Assembly (NCBI GenBank): GCA_913063265.1
Contig: CAJXZG010000034.1
Location: 1-49,864 of the forward strand
Length of the DNA stretch: 49,864 bases
Reading direction: 5' to 3'
Source of the DNA: an uncultured Prolixibacteraceae bacterium
Lineage (GTDB): Bacteria; Bacteroidota; Bacteroidia; Bacteroidales; Prolixibacteraceae
The translations under genes were made by a program, and so were the position numbers. The notes beneath the pieces were generated by a model, which ran no database searches, had not been told where the DNA came from, and saw nothing but the letters and a program-made list of their open reading frames with translations. Shown one piece after another: positions 35,391 to 43,403 of the stretch (its first letter is position 1; every line of letters begins with the position of its first letter).

Positions 35391-35747
35391 ATGGCAAGTT
35401 TAAATGAATCCAAAAAAAGAGATTTCGTAACACAATTAATCGTGATTATGGAACAAAATGCACAGTTATTAACTGACAAAGGTTTCGATCCGGCAGCAAA
35501 AATTGCAAGCCTGAAAGAACAAATGACAGCGGCCGATGATGCCGAGGGTAAACAGGCTGAAGCCATGGCAGCAGCCAAAGATGCCACCAAAGCGGCCAAC
35601 GAAACCCTAAACACAGCTTACACCAATGGTTCGGCTACGGTAGATTTGATTTCCGGTTTACTCGGGAAAAAAGATAACCTTTTACTCGAAATCAAAAAAC
35701 TAAGAAAAACAAGCAAGCCCAACCCCAAAACAAGTAGCGCTGCTTAA
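35391..35747 (+). CDS. Small Ala/Lys-rich helical protein of unknown function
   Basis: A 118-residue soluble protein, mostly helical. The start MASLNESKKRDFVTQLIVIM leads to an Ala-rich segment (GKQAEAMAAAKDATKAANET) and a basic tail (KKLRKTSKPNPKTSSAA). The middle resembles a long antiparallel helical hairpin. I have no family name; the regular codon use and the strong terminator argue for a real, well-expressed gene. It stands alone between repeat tracts and is the only rightward gene between the transposase and the right edge. Confidence 0.7.
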   Translation: MASLNESKKRDFVTQLIVIMEQNAQLLTDKGFDPAAKIASLKEQMTAADDAEGKQAEAMAAAKDATKAANETLNTAYTNGSATVDLISGLLGKKDNLLLEIKKLRKTSKPNPKTSSAA

Positions 35748-35759
35748 ATGCTTATCGTT

Positions 35760-35800
35760 AAAATCCGCTTCCATTGGGGAGGCGGATTTTTTCTTTTTGT
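35760..35800 (+). terminator. Intrinsic terminator of the small helical protein gene
   Basis: A 13-bp stem (AAAATCCGCTTCC / GGAGGCGGATTTT, one T-G pair) with loop ATTGG and a T-rich tail (TTTTTTCTTTTT). It begins 12 bases after the stop codon. Confidence 0.88.
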
Positions 35801-35874
35801 ACTCCCTGCATATCCCATTGATTCCCTTACATCCGGCATAAATTATCTTTTCTCCCTTATCTTTTTGTTTACCC

Positions 35875-36180
35875 AACCCGGAGGATGGCTTATCTAAACA
35901 TATCCAGCATCCTTCCGAACCGGGGGACAGCCTTTCTCCCCGCAGAAATCATAGATATCCCCTAAGGCATTGGTCTTATGTCTTAGGACAAATCTATAAT
36001 GTCCTTGCCCATCATCTTTCCGACCCGTTTTATCATAGTAATGTCCTATGATAGTGGCATTATCTTTTAGGAAATATCTATCATCCCATGGGGCGGAAGC
36101 TTGCTAACCAAAAGGAGAATTCTTCTGACCTAATGGAGAAGCTTGCTCCCCATTGGGGCAAATGCTCTGAAAGTGTTTAA
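35875..36180. repeat. Cluster of unrelated short palindromes
   Basis: About 300 bases without a gene. Inverted pairs follow one another: CCGGAGGATG with CATCCTTCCGAACCGG (35878-35924), CCTAAG with CTTAGG (35960-35987), TATCATAG-taatgtc-CTATGATA (36032-36054), and AATGGAG with CTCCCCATT (36132-36155). The word ATAATGTCC/TAATGTCC recurs. It looks like overlapping remains of several mobile palindromes. From 36181 to 36381 I see nothing further. Confidence 0.4.
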
Positions 36181-36381
36181 AATAGCGAGGATTTGGAGTT
36201 TTGTGAGGAAAGTGTTTGTACGGAAGTAAATTAGTTAGGGGAATGTACTGTTACAAAGGAGGCTTTGTTTTACGAAACTTATTTGGCGTGCAATCATGAA
36301 TGTTACCCAGTTTAGACAAGATAAACAAGCATTGTTAACTCTTATCAATGATTGATTATTTTACACAAGGGAAAAAATCCT

Positions 36382-38313
36382 TTATATAACCAAAGATTTT
36401 TTATCTTCCTTAACAGGTTTATTGCTGTAATACGAATTTTGCGAGTGAAATTCAGGAACCAGATCACGCATATAATCCACCAATGACTGATTATCATAAA
36501 TATCGACATAGGCGAGCAAATGAGCTACTTTCCTATTTACTTTGTTGTGATCGTGTTTAAGCGTTCTTCCAATCAAGATTTTATCGTTGTATGTAGGTAA
36601 CAAATCTTCCTGTTCTTTTAATACCTCTTCAAATAGTTTTTCTCCTGGTCTTAGACCTGAAATTTTAATTTTTATGTCCTTATTCGGAATAAAACCGGAT
36701 AAGTAAATCATTTTTTCAGCCAGGTTGTAAATCTTTATGGGCTCACCCATGTCGAATACAAAAATCTCACCACCTTTTGCCATAAAACAAGCCTCCAAAA
36801 CCAGCAGACAGGCTTCTGGAATGGTCATAAAAAAACGTGTAATATCCTCATGAGTAACCGTAATCGGTCCGCCTTTTTCGATTTGTTTTTTAAAGAGCGG
36901 GATTACTGATCCATTTGAGCCCAGAACATTTCCAAATCGAGTAGTTATAAATTGCGTTTTACAATTTTGTTTTTGTGCCAGCGATTGAATATAAATTTCA
37001 CTAATACGTTTAGTCGCCCCCATTACATTGGTAGGATTTACTGCTTTATCGGTTGAAACCAGGACAAACTTATTGACCCCAAATTCTATTGAAAGATTGG
37101 CCAGAAGTTTTGTTCCTCCAATATTCACACGAATGGCCTCGCCCGGGAATTCCTCCATTAAAGGAACATGTTTATATGCAGCTGCGTTAATTACAATGGA
37201 AGGTGAATATTTTTCAAAAATTTTTCGAAGGTTAATTTCATTTGTTACATCGCCAACAATCGCCGTGAAATGTATATCTGTATTTTCTGAATCAATCTCG
37301 GTTTGCAAATCATATAAATCAGATTCAGCTTTATCCAGCAAAATAACGTGTTTTGTATTAAATTTTATCAGTTGTCTTACAATTTCTGAACCAATTGAGC
37401 CTGCAGCTCCGGTTACCAATACAACGGCATCCTTAACACCCTCTGCAATATTTTTATTGTTAAAGGAAATAGCCTCTCGACCCAACAGGTCTTCAATTTG
37501 GATTTTTTTTATTTCACCGGACGTAAATTTACCGTCCAGCCAATTGCTAACTGAAGGAATTTCTTTAATTACCAAATTGTTAGGCTGGCAATATTCAACT
37601 ATTTCACGTTTTCTTTTTAGGGTTAATTTCTTTTTATCGATCGCAATAATTAATTCTTGGATATCTTTTTTTTCAACGATTTTCTCAAAAGCCTGGTCAG
37701 GGCTGAAAATGGGTATTCCTGCAATTCTTTTGTTCTGGAAATTTGGATTATCGTCAATATACCCTATTATTTTAACGTTTGATGTATCATCTTTCAGCAA
37801 AGCATTTCTGGTTATTTGGCCGAGGCGGCCTGCACCAAAAATCAATACATTTTTTAATTCTGTTTTATTATTGAACCATTCGTTAAAAATACTTTTTACC
37901 AGTAAACGGGAAGAAATGGTAACCAAGGATGCCATAGCAAACTGTATGATAATAACAGAATAAGGGATTACAGAATAATATTTTGGAGCAAAGTTTCTGG
38001 TTATACTGGAATAAACAACCAATGCAAAACTACCTACACTTAAAGCAAATATAATACGTGTAACATCTTTTGTCGTGCTGTGTCGTATAATACCTGCATA
38101 CGATTTTGTGTACCAGAAAGCAAAAAGAAAAGCAGGAATTACTATTAAAAGTTCATGCAGATGAAGTGCATATGATACTTCAGGTAAATTAAAATTAAAC
38201 CTGAGTAAATAGGCAATTATAAAAGTAATAATCACAGTGACTAAATCGAAGATGATCACTAACGAACTTGGTAAATATCTTCTTGAAAAATAATTTGATA
38301 GTCTGGTTACCAT
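36382..38313 (-). CDS. Membrane UDP-sugar 4,6-dehydratase (PglF-like), copy 2
   Basis: A 643-residue paralogue of the protein at 20073-22007, with long identical stretches (KIFEKYSPSIVINAAAYKHV, RFFMTIPEACLLVLEA). Four membrane helices near residues 15-130, a first Rossmann domain (FGAGRLGQITRNALL), then the catalytic domain with VTGAAGSIGSEIVRQL and STDKAVNPTNVMGATKR, where Met replaces Tyr as in UDP-GlcNAc 4,6-dehydratases. This copy lies at the downstream end of a polysaccharide operon containing PglE-, PglD- and PglC-like genes, so it most likely supplies UDP-4-keto-6-deoxy-GlcNAc for diacetylbacillosamine. Confidence 0.92.
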   Translation of the reverse strand: MVTRLSNYFSRRYLPSSLVIIFDLVTVIITFIIAYLLRFNFNLPEVSYALHLHELLIVIPAFLFAFWYTKSYAGIIRHSTTKDVTRIIFALSVGSFALVVYSSITRNFAPKYYSVIPYSVIIIQFAMASLVTISSRLLVKSIFNEWFNNKTELKNVLIFGAGRLGQITRNALLKDDTSNVKIIGYIDDNPNFQNKRIAGIPIFSPDQAFEKIVEKKDIQELIIAIDKKKLTLKRKREIVEYCQPNNLVIKEIPSVSNWLDGKFTSGEIKKIQIEDLLGREAISFNNKNIAEGVKDAVVLVTGAAGSIGSEIVRQLIKFNTKHVILLDKAESDLYDLQTEIDSENTDIHFTAIVGDVTNEINLRKIFEKYSPSIVINAAAYKHVPLMEEFPGEAIRVNIGGTKLLANLSIEFGVNKFVLVSTDKAVNPTNVMGATKRISEIYIQSLAQKQNCKTQFITTRFGNVLGSNGSVIPLFKKQIEKGGPITVTHEDITRFFMTIPEACLLVLEACFMAKGGEIFVFDMGEPIKIYNLAEKMIYLSGFIPNKDIKIKISGLRPGEKLFEEVLKEQEDLLPTYNDKILIGRTLKHDHNKVNRKVAHLLAYVDIYDNQSLVDYMRDLVPEFHSQNSYYSNKPVKEDKKSLVI

Positions 38314-38467
38314 ATCATTTGTTTTGGGTACACAATATTCGGGTCAATTCTTATTACATTGGGCAACAGTAAAATTCATACTTAATAGGTTTGTAATTCT
38401 TTCCCGTAAAAGTTTAAATATTACAGATGGTTGATAATGTCAGATTTAAATTTTCCAGCATACAAAA

Positions 38468-38728
38468 TTAATTATAAAATTGTTTTTTACAAGATGAAAA
38501 ATTCCTGACTTTCAAATGTATAGGTTTATATAGTAAAGGGTGTATTTGAGTTAACGTAGGGCATTTAATTTTACTAAATAATAATACTAATAGCCATATA
38601 TAGACAATAGCAATTACTATATTATGTGTTTTTGACTTGCGGTAAGGTAATATGAAAAAAGCAGCCCCGTATAAGATCAAAATAATGAATAATGGATAAT
38701 TGACAAAAGGAGATTTGCGAAGAACGAT
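38468..38728 (-). pseudogene. Possible remnant of a membrane protein gene
   Basis: An open frame from a stop at 38729-38731 to 38468 with no ATG at its head (only a TTG at 38680). It encodes two hydrophobic stretches (YPLFIILILYGAAFFILPY and IVIAIVYIWLLVLLF) with basic loops, like the C-terminal end of a polytopic protein from a polysaccharide locus. The following residues look random. It may be a truncated gene left after rearrangement. Weakly supported; the rest of 38314-38842 shows no gene. Confidence 0.25.
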
Positions 38729-38842
38729 TTATTTAATTGTGATAAGAATTTCAGATTCTATTACCAATCTTGTGACACTTAAGTAGATTTTTTATTTTTT
38801 AAATATCGATTGTCTTAAAGGTTTTTGAGTCAAAATTTTGAC

Positions 38843-39841
38843 TTAGTAACGCCACAACCTGGATAGCCTTAATTTGGATAATTGAATAAAAATATAGTAA
38901 TTATACATATTTGGATGTTCTGAATACCATTCAATGGATTTTAAATAGCTAACTTGTTTGTCCCCATTTATAACGTCTGGTAATCCCTGAATATTAAAAA
39001 TTTTGGAAAGTAAATAATAGTATGTCATTAATTTTGTTTTTTCTGTTGTTTGCAGAATAATATCAGAAAAATTTGTTCGCTTCATAATTAAATAGAAATC
39101 GTAGAAATCGCGTAGGGAAATAATTTTAAAAAGATGCCCATGATTGTTTAACTGAGCATGTACAAAATTATGAAGGGATTTATGTTCATCGGAAGGAACA
39201 AAACAGTTGGAATTAGCTGCCGCAACTTTTTTGTTTTGAAAAACAGAGAGTGTATCCAGGTCTTTTGTGTATTCCTCATTTACAGGTAAACGATGTATTT
39301 CTACATCAACCGGATGCCCTTTTTTATATAAACGTGGATAATGTTTTAAGGTGGTAACATCATTGTACACTCTTTTATAGGTTTTATATCCCGAATCTAG
39401 CAGGATTTGGGCCGTTTTTAAATAATCTTTGTCCTGAACCAGCAAGTCGATATCTCCAATCATTCGTTCACCCATATCAGAGAATAAATTATCAAGCAGG
39501 TTGCCAACTCCTTTTAAATAAACCGTAATAATATTTTTACCGATAAGTAAGCTATTTATTTCTTCTACCTGTTTAAGAATGTCATGGTTTCTGTTTGTAT
39601 TTTGGAGATAAATGGCAATAATTTTTTTTGAATAATCTGTTGGGAAAACTTGCATTAGATTATGTTTTCTGAATATCAAATATATGGCTGGTAAAATGAG
39701 TTCGTCACTACAAAACTTTATAAAATCGTCAGGTTTAATCTTACCATTAGAAAAATTATTGATGATGGTTTCCCGAAATTCAGGATGATCATCAAGGGAG
39801 AGACATTGACCGGTAAAATATAGAAGATACTTATTAACCAT
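38843..39841 (-). CDS. Nucleotidyltransferase family protein (NTP_transf_5-like)
   Basis: A 332-residue protein of the PF14907-type nucleotidyltransferase group. An N-terminal helical region leads to the polymerase-beta-like core: LKGVGNLL, then GERMIGDIDLLVQDKDY with the metal-binding Asp pair, and a third acidic position in PVDVEIHRLPV. Substrate unknown. Family knowledge: such proteins occur in lasso clusters that also carry HPr-kinase-like genes, as well as in capsule loci. Here it sits between the PglF- and PglE-like genes, same strand, 4.7 kb from the lasso kinase, so it could serve either system. The gap to the PglE gene is 128 bases with no clear terminator. Confidence 0.78.
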   Translation of the reverse strand: MVNKYLLYFTGQCLSLDDHPEFRETIINNFSNGKIKPDDFIKFCSDELILPAIYLIFRKHNLMQVFPTDYSKKIIAIYLQNTNRNHDILKQVEEINSLLIGKNIITVYLKGVGNLLDNLFSDMGERMIGDIDLLVQDKDYLKTAQILLDSGYKTYKRVYNDVTTLKHYPRLYKKGHPVDVEIHRLPVNEEYTKDLDTLSVFQNKKVAAANSNCFVPSDEHKSLHNFVHAQLNNHGHLFKIISLRDFYDFYLIMKRTNFSDIILQTTEKTKLMTYYYLLSKIFNIQGLPDVINGDKQVSYLKSIEWYSEHPNMYNYYIFIQLSKLRLSRLWRY

Positions 39842-39969
39842 TTTTCAACTAAAAGGAATCCATAGGAACTTTTTCAGGCTATGACTGCAGAGTAACTTTC
39901 TCCATTAGTTCGTAACATGTTGCTAGAATTGTTTTTAATTAGTACATGTTATAATCTAAATTATTATAT

Positions 39970-41115
39970 CTAATCTTCCTCAAATCCAAGTAAATTGTTT
40001 AGAACTTTAAGAATTCTTTTTTTATCCTCCATTGTCAGATTTGACCCTGATGGCAAACAAAGACCCATTTCAAATAGCTTTTCGGAGGTACCATTTTCAT
40101 ATACCGGACAATCTTTTAAAACGGGCTGCATATGCATGGGTTTCCAAAGTGGGCGTGATTCTATATTTTCTGCTTCCAAAGCCAGGCGAATATCTTCCCG
40201 GGTAACTCCATCGGTTTTTTTCGGATCAACCAAAATACAAGTCAACCAGCAATTGGAGAAAAAATCTTTGTTGGGCTCTTCTAAAAAAGAAATGCCATCT
40301 ATTTCTGAAAGATGTTTTTTATAAAACAGAAAATTTTCTCGTCGTAGAGCGATGTGTTTATCCAATACTTCCATCTGTCCTCGACCAATCCCGGCAACAA
40401 TGTTGCTCATTCGGTAATTGTAGCCAATTTCGCTGTGTTGATAATGTGGTGCATTATCGCGGGCCTGGGTAGCGAGGAACCTTGATTTTTGGATAAACTT
40501 TTCGTCATTCGAGATTAACGCTCCCCCACCCGAAGTAGTGATAATTTTGTTTCCATTAAAGGAAAGGACTCCCATGATGCCAAAAGTGCCCAGTTTTTTA
40601 TTTTTGTAGGTGCTTCCGAGCGCTTCAGCGGCATCTTCAATTATAGGTATTTTGTAACGGTTGGCAATCTCCATTATTCTGTCGATTTTAGCAGGCATAC
40701 CGTAGAGGTGCACCGGAATAATGGCTTTTGGTTTTTTGCCTAAGGAAATCCGGTCCTTAATTGCCTCTTCTAATAATTCAGGACACATGTTCCAGGTTTC
40801 AGGTTCGCTGTCGATTAAAATAGGAGTGGCTCCCAAATATGTAATTGGATTAACCGTGGCTGAGAAGGTAAAAGATGAAACCAAAACTTCATCTCCGGCT
40901 TTCACTCCCAACATTATTAAAGCCAAATGTATGGCAGCTGTCCCTGAACTTAAGGCAGAGGCTGCTTTTAAACCCGTATATGCAGCAAGGTCATTTTCAA
41001 AACCGTTTACGTTAGGGCCTAGCGGAGCAATCCAGTTCGACTCAAAAGCTTCATTTACATAGTTTTGCTCAGTGCCTCCCATATGAGGGGAGGAGAGCCA
41101 GATTTTATCAGACAT
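39970..41115 (-). CDS. PLP-dependent sugar aminotransferase (DegT/DnrJ/EryC1, PglE-like)
   Basis: A 381-residue aminotransferase that would convert UDP-4-keto-6-deoxy-GlcNAc to the 4-amino sugar with glutamate as donor. Motifs: SSGTAAIHLALIMLG at the cofactor phosphate site, PVHLYGMPAKID, the Asp that holds the pyridine ring in IIEDAAEALGS, and the Schiff-base Lys190 in SFNGNKIITTSGGG. The sequence is close to the PglE/LegC type. Start at 41115 gives the conserved DKIWLSSPHMGG beginning. It is followed upstream in the operon by a repeat-containing gap of 200 bases, then the acetyltransferase. Confidence 0.92.
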   Translation of the reverse strand: MSDKIWLSSPHMGGTEQNYVNEAFESNWIAPLGPNVNGFENDLAAYTGLKAASALSSGTAAIHLALIMLGVKAGDEVLVSSFTFSATVNPITYLGATPILIDSEPETWNMCPELLEEAIKDRISLGKKPKAIIPVHLYGMPAKIDRIMEIANRYKIPIIEDAAEALGSTYKNKKLGTFGIMGVLSFNGNKIITTSGGGALISNDEKFIQKSRFLATQARDNAPHYQHSEIGYNYRMSNIVAGIGRGQMEVLDKHIALRRENFLFYKKHLSEIDGISFLEEPNKDFFSNCWLTCILVDPKKTDGVTREDIRLALEAENIESRPLWKPMHMQPVLKDCPVYENGTSEKLFEMGLCLPSGSNLTMEDKKRILKVLNNLLGFEED

Positions 41116-41151
41116 GGAATTAAATTGTGAAATTGTTTTGTTTTTTTAATT

Positions 41152-41291
41152 CTCCTCCTTCAAGGAGGAGGGGACCCCGAAAAAGAAGCAAAAAGAAAGA
41201 AAATCAATCATATACATCATCATTTGTTTCTTTTAATCTTTTCTGTTAATAACTGCAAGTCTAATGGAGCATTCGGGGTGAGGTGGTTACT
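41152..41291. repeat. MITE-like element, copy C, with a split palindrome
   Basis: CTCCTCCT-tca-AGGAGGAG at 41152-41170 is followed by GGGACCCCGA, as in copy B. The other half of the palindrome (CGGGGTGAGGTGGT) comes only at 41274-41287. The 93 bases between are an A- then T-rich segment with an imperfect self-complementary feel (AAGCAAAAAGAAAG against TTTGTTTCTTTT). Either an insertion split the palindrome or copies A and B are deleted versions. It lies inside the sugar operon, between PglE and PglD genes. Confidence 0.65.
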
Positions 41292-41318
41292 TTTACCAAA
41301 TAAGAATGAAATTATCTT

Positions 41319-41927
41319 CTATTTTAACTTCCGCATCACTTTTGCTGGATTACCAACTACCATAACATCATCCGGTACATTTTTTCTTATTACAGAGCCT
41401 GCTCCCACTATTACGTTTCTTCCAATTGTTACTCCCTGAATAATTACAGAACCTGCCCCTACCCATGTTCCTTTACCAATATTTACATCACCACATAAAA
41501 TTGCTCCGGGAGAAATATGTACAAAATCTTCCAAAACGCAGTCATGATCCACCGATGCTTTTGTATTGATAATACAATGTTTTCCGATTTGAGTACCTGA
41601 CTGTACAACAGCATTATGAAAAATCACCGTTCCTTCTTTTACCAAAGAATTAGGAGATACTTCAGCAGAAGGATGAAGAACAATAAACGTATTATTGCCG
41701 TATTTCTCCACCAGCATTCGTCGGGTAGCATTGTTACCAATACCATACACAACAGTGACATTTTTATCCTCTAATTTTGATGAATCAAATACAGGCAGGT
41801 TCAGAAATTCTGTTTTTTCCGGATCGTCATCAATAAATCCTTCTACCTTTTTTCCACTTGCATTTAAACAGTCTAAAATTACTTTTCCATGGCCGCTGGC
41901 TCCGTAAATAAATAGCATTTTGTTCAA
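41319..41927 (-). CDS. Sugar N-acetyltransferase (PglD/NeuD family)
   Basis: A 202-residue acetyltransferase expected to N-acetylate the 4-amino group of the UDP-amino sugar. The N-terminal Rossmann-like part binds the nucleotide sugar (LFIYGASGHGKVILDCL, EGFIDDDPEK), and the C-terminal left-handed beta helix has hexapeptide repeats (NTKASVDHDCVLEDFVHISP, GTWVGAGSVIIQGVTIGRNV). The catalytic His of PglD is probably in SVDHDCVL. It is 12 bases from the PglC-like gene, so the two are cotranscribed. Confidence 0.92.
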   Translation of the reverse strand: MNKMLFIYGASGHGKVILDCLNASGKKVEGFIDDDPEKTEFLNLPVFDSSKLEDKNVTVVYGIGNNATRRMLVEKYGNNTFIVLHPSAEVSPNSLVKEGTVIFHNAVVQSGTQIGKHCIINTKASVDHDCVLEDFVHISPGAILCGDVNIGKGTWVGAGSVIIQGVTIGRNVIVGAGSVIRKNVPDDVMVVGNPAKVMRKLK

Positions 41928-41939
41928 AAATTAAGATAT

Positions 41940-42542
41940 TTAATTTCCTGTAAATTTTTCCATCGTTGCATTTCCCTCGGCACTAATTCCTTCGCGGACT
42001 ATAACATTTCGAATGGTTTTAATAATAATCTTTAAATCTAAAACAAATGATATATTATCCACATAATATACATCCAATTTAAATTTCTCTTCCCAGCTAA
42101 TTAAATTACGACCATTGATTTGTGCCCAGCCCGTAATCCCCGGACGGACAATATGCCGACGAGCTTGTTCTTTTGAATATAAGGGGATGTATTCAATCAA
42201 TAAAGGGCGAGGCCCGATTAAACTCATATCGCCTTTTAATACGTTAATCAATTGTGGTATTTCATCGAGGGACGTTTTCCGCACTATTTGCCCAACCTTA
42301 GTTAATCTTTTTTCATCTGGCAATAAATTTCCTTCTCCATCACACCTGTCATTCATAGTTTTAAACTTTACAATATGGAATAACTTACCATTTTTTCCCG
42401 GGCGGGTTTGAAAGAAAAACGGTTTGCCGTTGTTTGAAAAAAAAAGAAAAATGGTTGTCAAAAGAATAACAGGAGAAAGTATAAGTAGGCCAAATAAACT
42501 TAACAGGAAATCAAATATTCGTTTAAGGTATATTTTATACAT
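41940..42542 (-). CDS. Phosphoglycosyl transferase (PglC-like sugar transferase)
   Basis: A 200-residue monotopic transferase that moves a sugar-1-phosphate, here probably diacetylbacillosamine-1-phosphate, onto undecaprenyl phosphate and so starts repeat-unit assembly. One re-entrant membrane helix ([20 protein letters not shown]) comes first. Then the catalytic Asp-Glu pair in [20 protein letters not shown], the GPRPLL motif and [14 protein letters not shown]. This is the minimal PglC length, without the WbaP N-terminal helices. Strict operon spacing to both neighbours. Confidence 0.94.
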   Translation of the reverse strand: MYKIYLKRIFDFLLSLFGLLILSPVILLTTIFLFFSNNGKPFFFQTRPGKNGKLFHIVKFKTMNDRCDGEGNLLPDEKRLTKVGQIVRKTSLDEIPQLINVLKGDMSLIGPRPLLIEYIPLYSKEQARRHIVRPGITGWAQINGRNLISWEEKFKLDVYYVDNISFVLDLKIIIKTIRNVIVREGISAEGNATMEKFTGN

Positions 42543-42563
42543 TTTACAAAATCAATAAGGCGT

Positions 42564-43367
42564 TTAACAACCAATAATTTTATTTACTATTTTTTCAATT
42601 TCCGCTTTATTATGAATATATTCTTCGTCTCCCCATTTTTCAATTTCATTTATTCTATTTTTTACCTTTAAAACTTCATTCTTAAGTTTCAATTTGTTAT
42701 TCTCGCTGATTCCTTCTTTAAATGCCCGGGATAGTATTACGGAAGTTGAACCTAATCTGATATGTTCCCCAAGAATATTATCTGCGGGGAGAGTTCCTTT
42801 TCCAATTTTGGCTATTCCTCCAAAACCAAATGGAATGTCCTTTGAATTACATTTTTTAGCCATAAATTCAACAAGTCCACCACTTAAAACCTCAAACATA
42901 AAGGATAAGCCTAAACCAATGTGCAGATCATTTAACCCAAAAAACAACTCATCAATACCATTAACTTTAAGAATACTGTCCATTCTGGTTAGAGCCTGCG
43001 TTGTTTCAATCATAATACAGGTTTTTGCCCTGCCATCCACAATATCAATAAATGTTTGTACATCATGGCTGTCAAATACCATTGGAAGCATTAATATATC
43101 TGCTCCATAATCAATAATTTTATCTATTTCGTTTTTTGAATATTGATGAATTGGATTTGTTCTTACCAGAAGTTCAGAACTGCTTATAACCTCCCGAACC
43201 TTTGGAATATCCTCAATATTATTCTCAGATAAAACAGCATCTCTTCCTTTTTGTCTTTCAGCTTTATTAATATACTCTAAATCAAAAAATATGCGATCTA
43301 CTCCGGCTTTTTGAGCTTCAATAGCAAAATTCGGCTCAGCCGTTAATATCATTAGCTTTAATTCCAT
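42564..43367 (-). CDS. HpcH/HpaI-family aldolase-like protein in the sugar operon
   Basis: A 267-residue TIM-barrel protein of the HpcH/HpaI aldolase / citrate lyase beta family, which makes or cleaves 2-oxo or CoA-linked hydroxyacids with a divalent metal. Visible are DRIFFDLEYINKAERQKGRD near the N-terminus, the substrate-phosphate-type Arg in LLVRTNP, MLPMVFDSHDV, the metal-binding Glu in CIMIETTQAL and the Asp in FGLNDLHIGLG. Its place between PglC and a glycosyltransferase suggests a role in making or decorating an unusual sugar or hydroxyacid. The exact reaction cannot be read from the sequence. Confidence 0.82.
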   Translation of the reverse strand: MELKLMILTAEPNFAIEAQKAGVDRIFFDLEYINKAERQKGRDAVLSENNIEDIPKVREVISSSELLVRTNPIHQYSKNEIDKIIDYGADILMLPMVFDSHDVQTFIDIVDGRAKTCIMIETTQALTRMDSILKVNGIDELFFGLNDLHIGLGLSFMFEVLSGGLVEFMAKKCNSKDIPFGFGGIAKIGKGTLPADNILGEHIRLGSTSVILSRAFKEGISENNKLKLKNEVLKVKNRINEIEKWGDEEYIHNKAEIEKIVNKIIGC

Positions 43368-43403
43368 AATAGTTGGTTTTTTATTTTTAGTAGTGCAAAA
43401 GCA

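Noticed and set aside
37028-37963. 311-residue rightward frame inside the second dehydratase
   Set aside because: Antisense shadow of a well-conserved coding region; no domain of its own.
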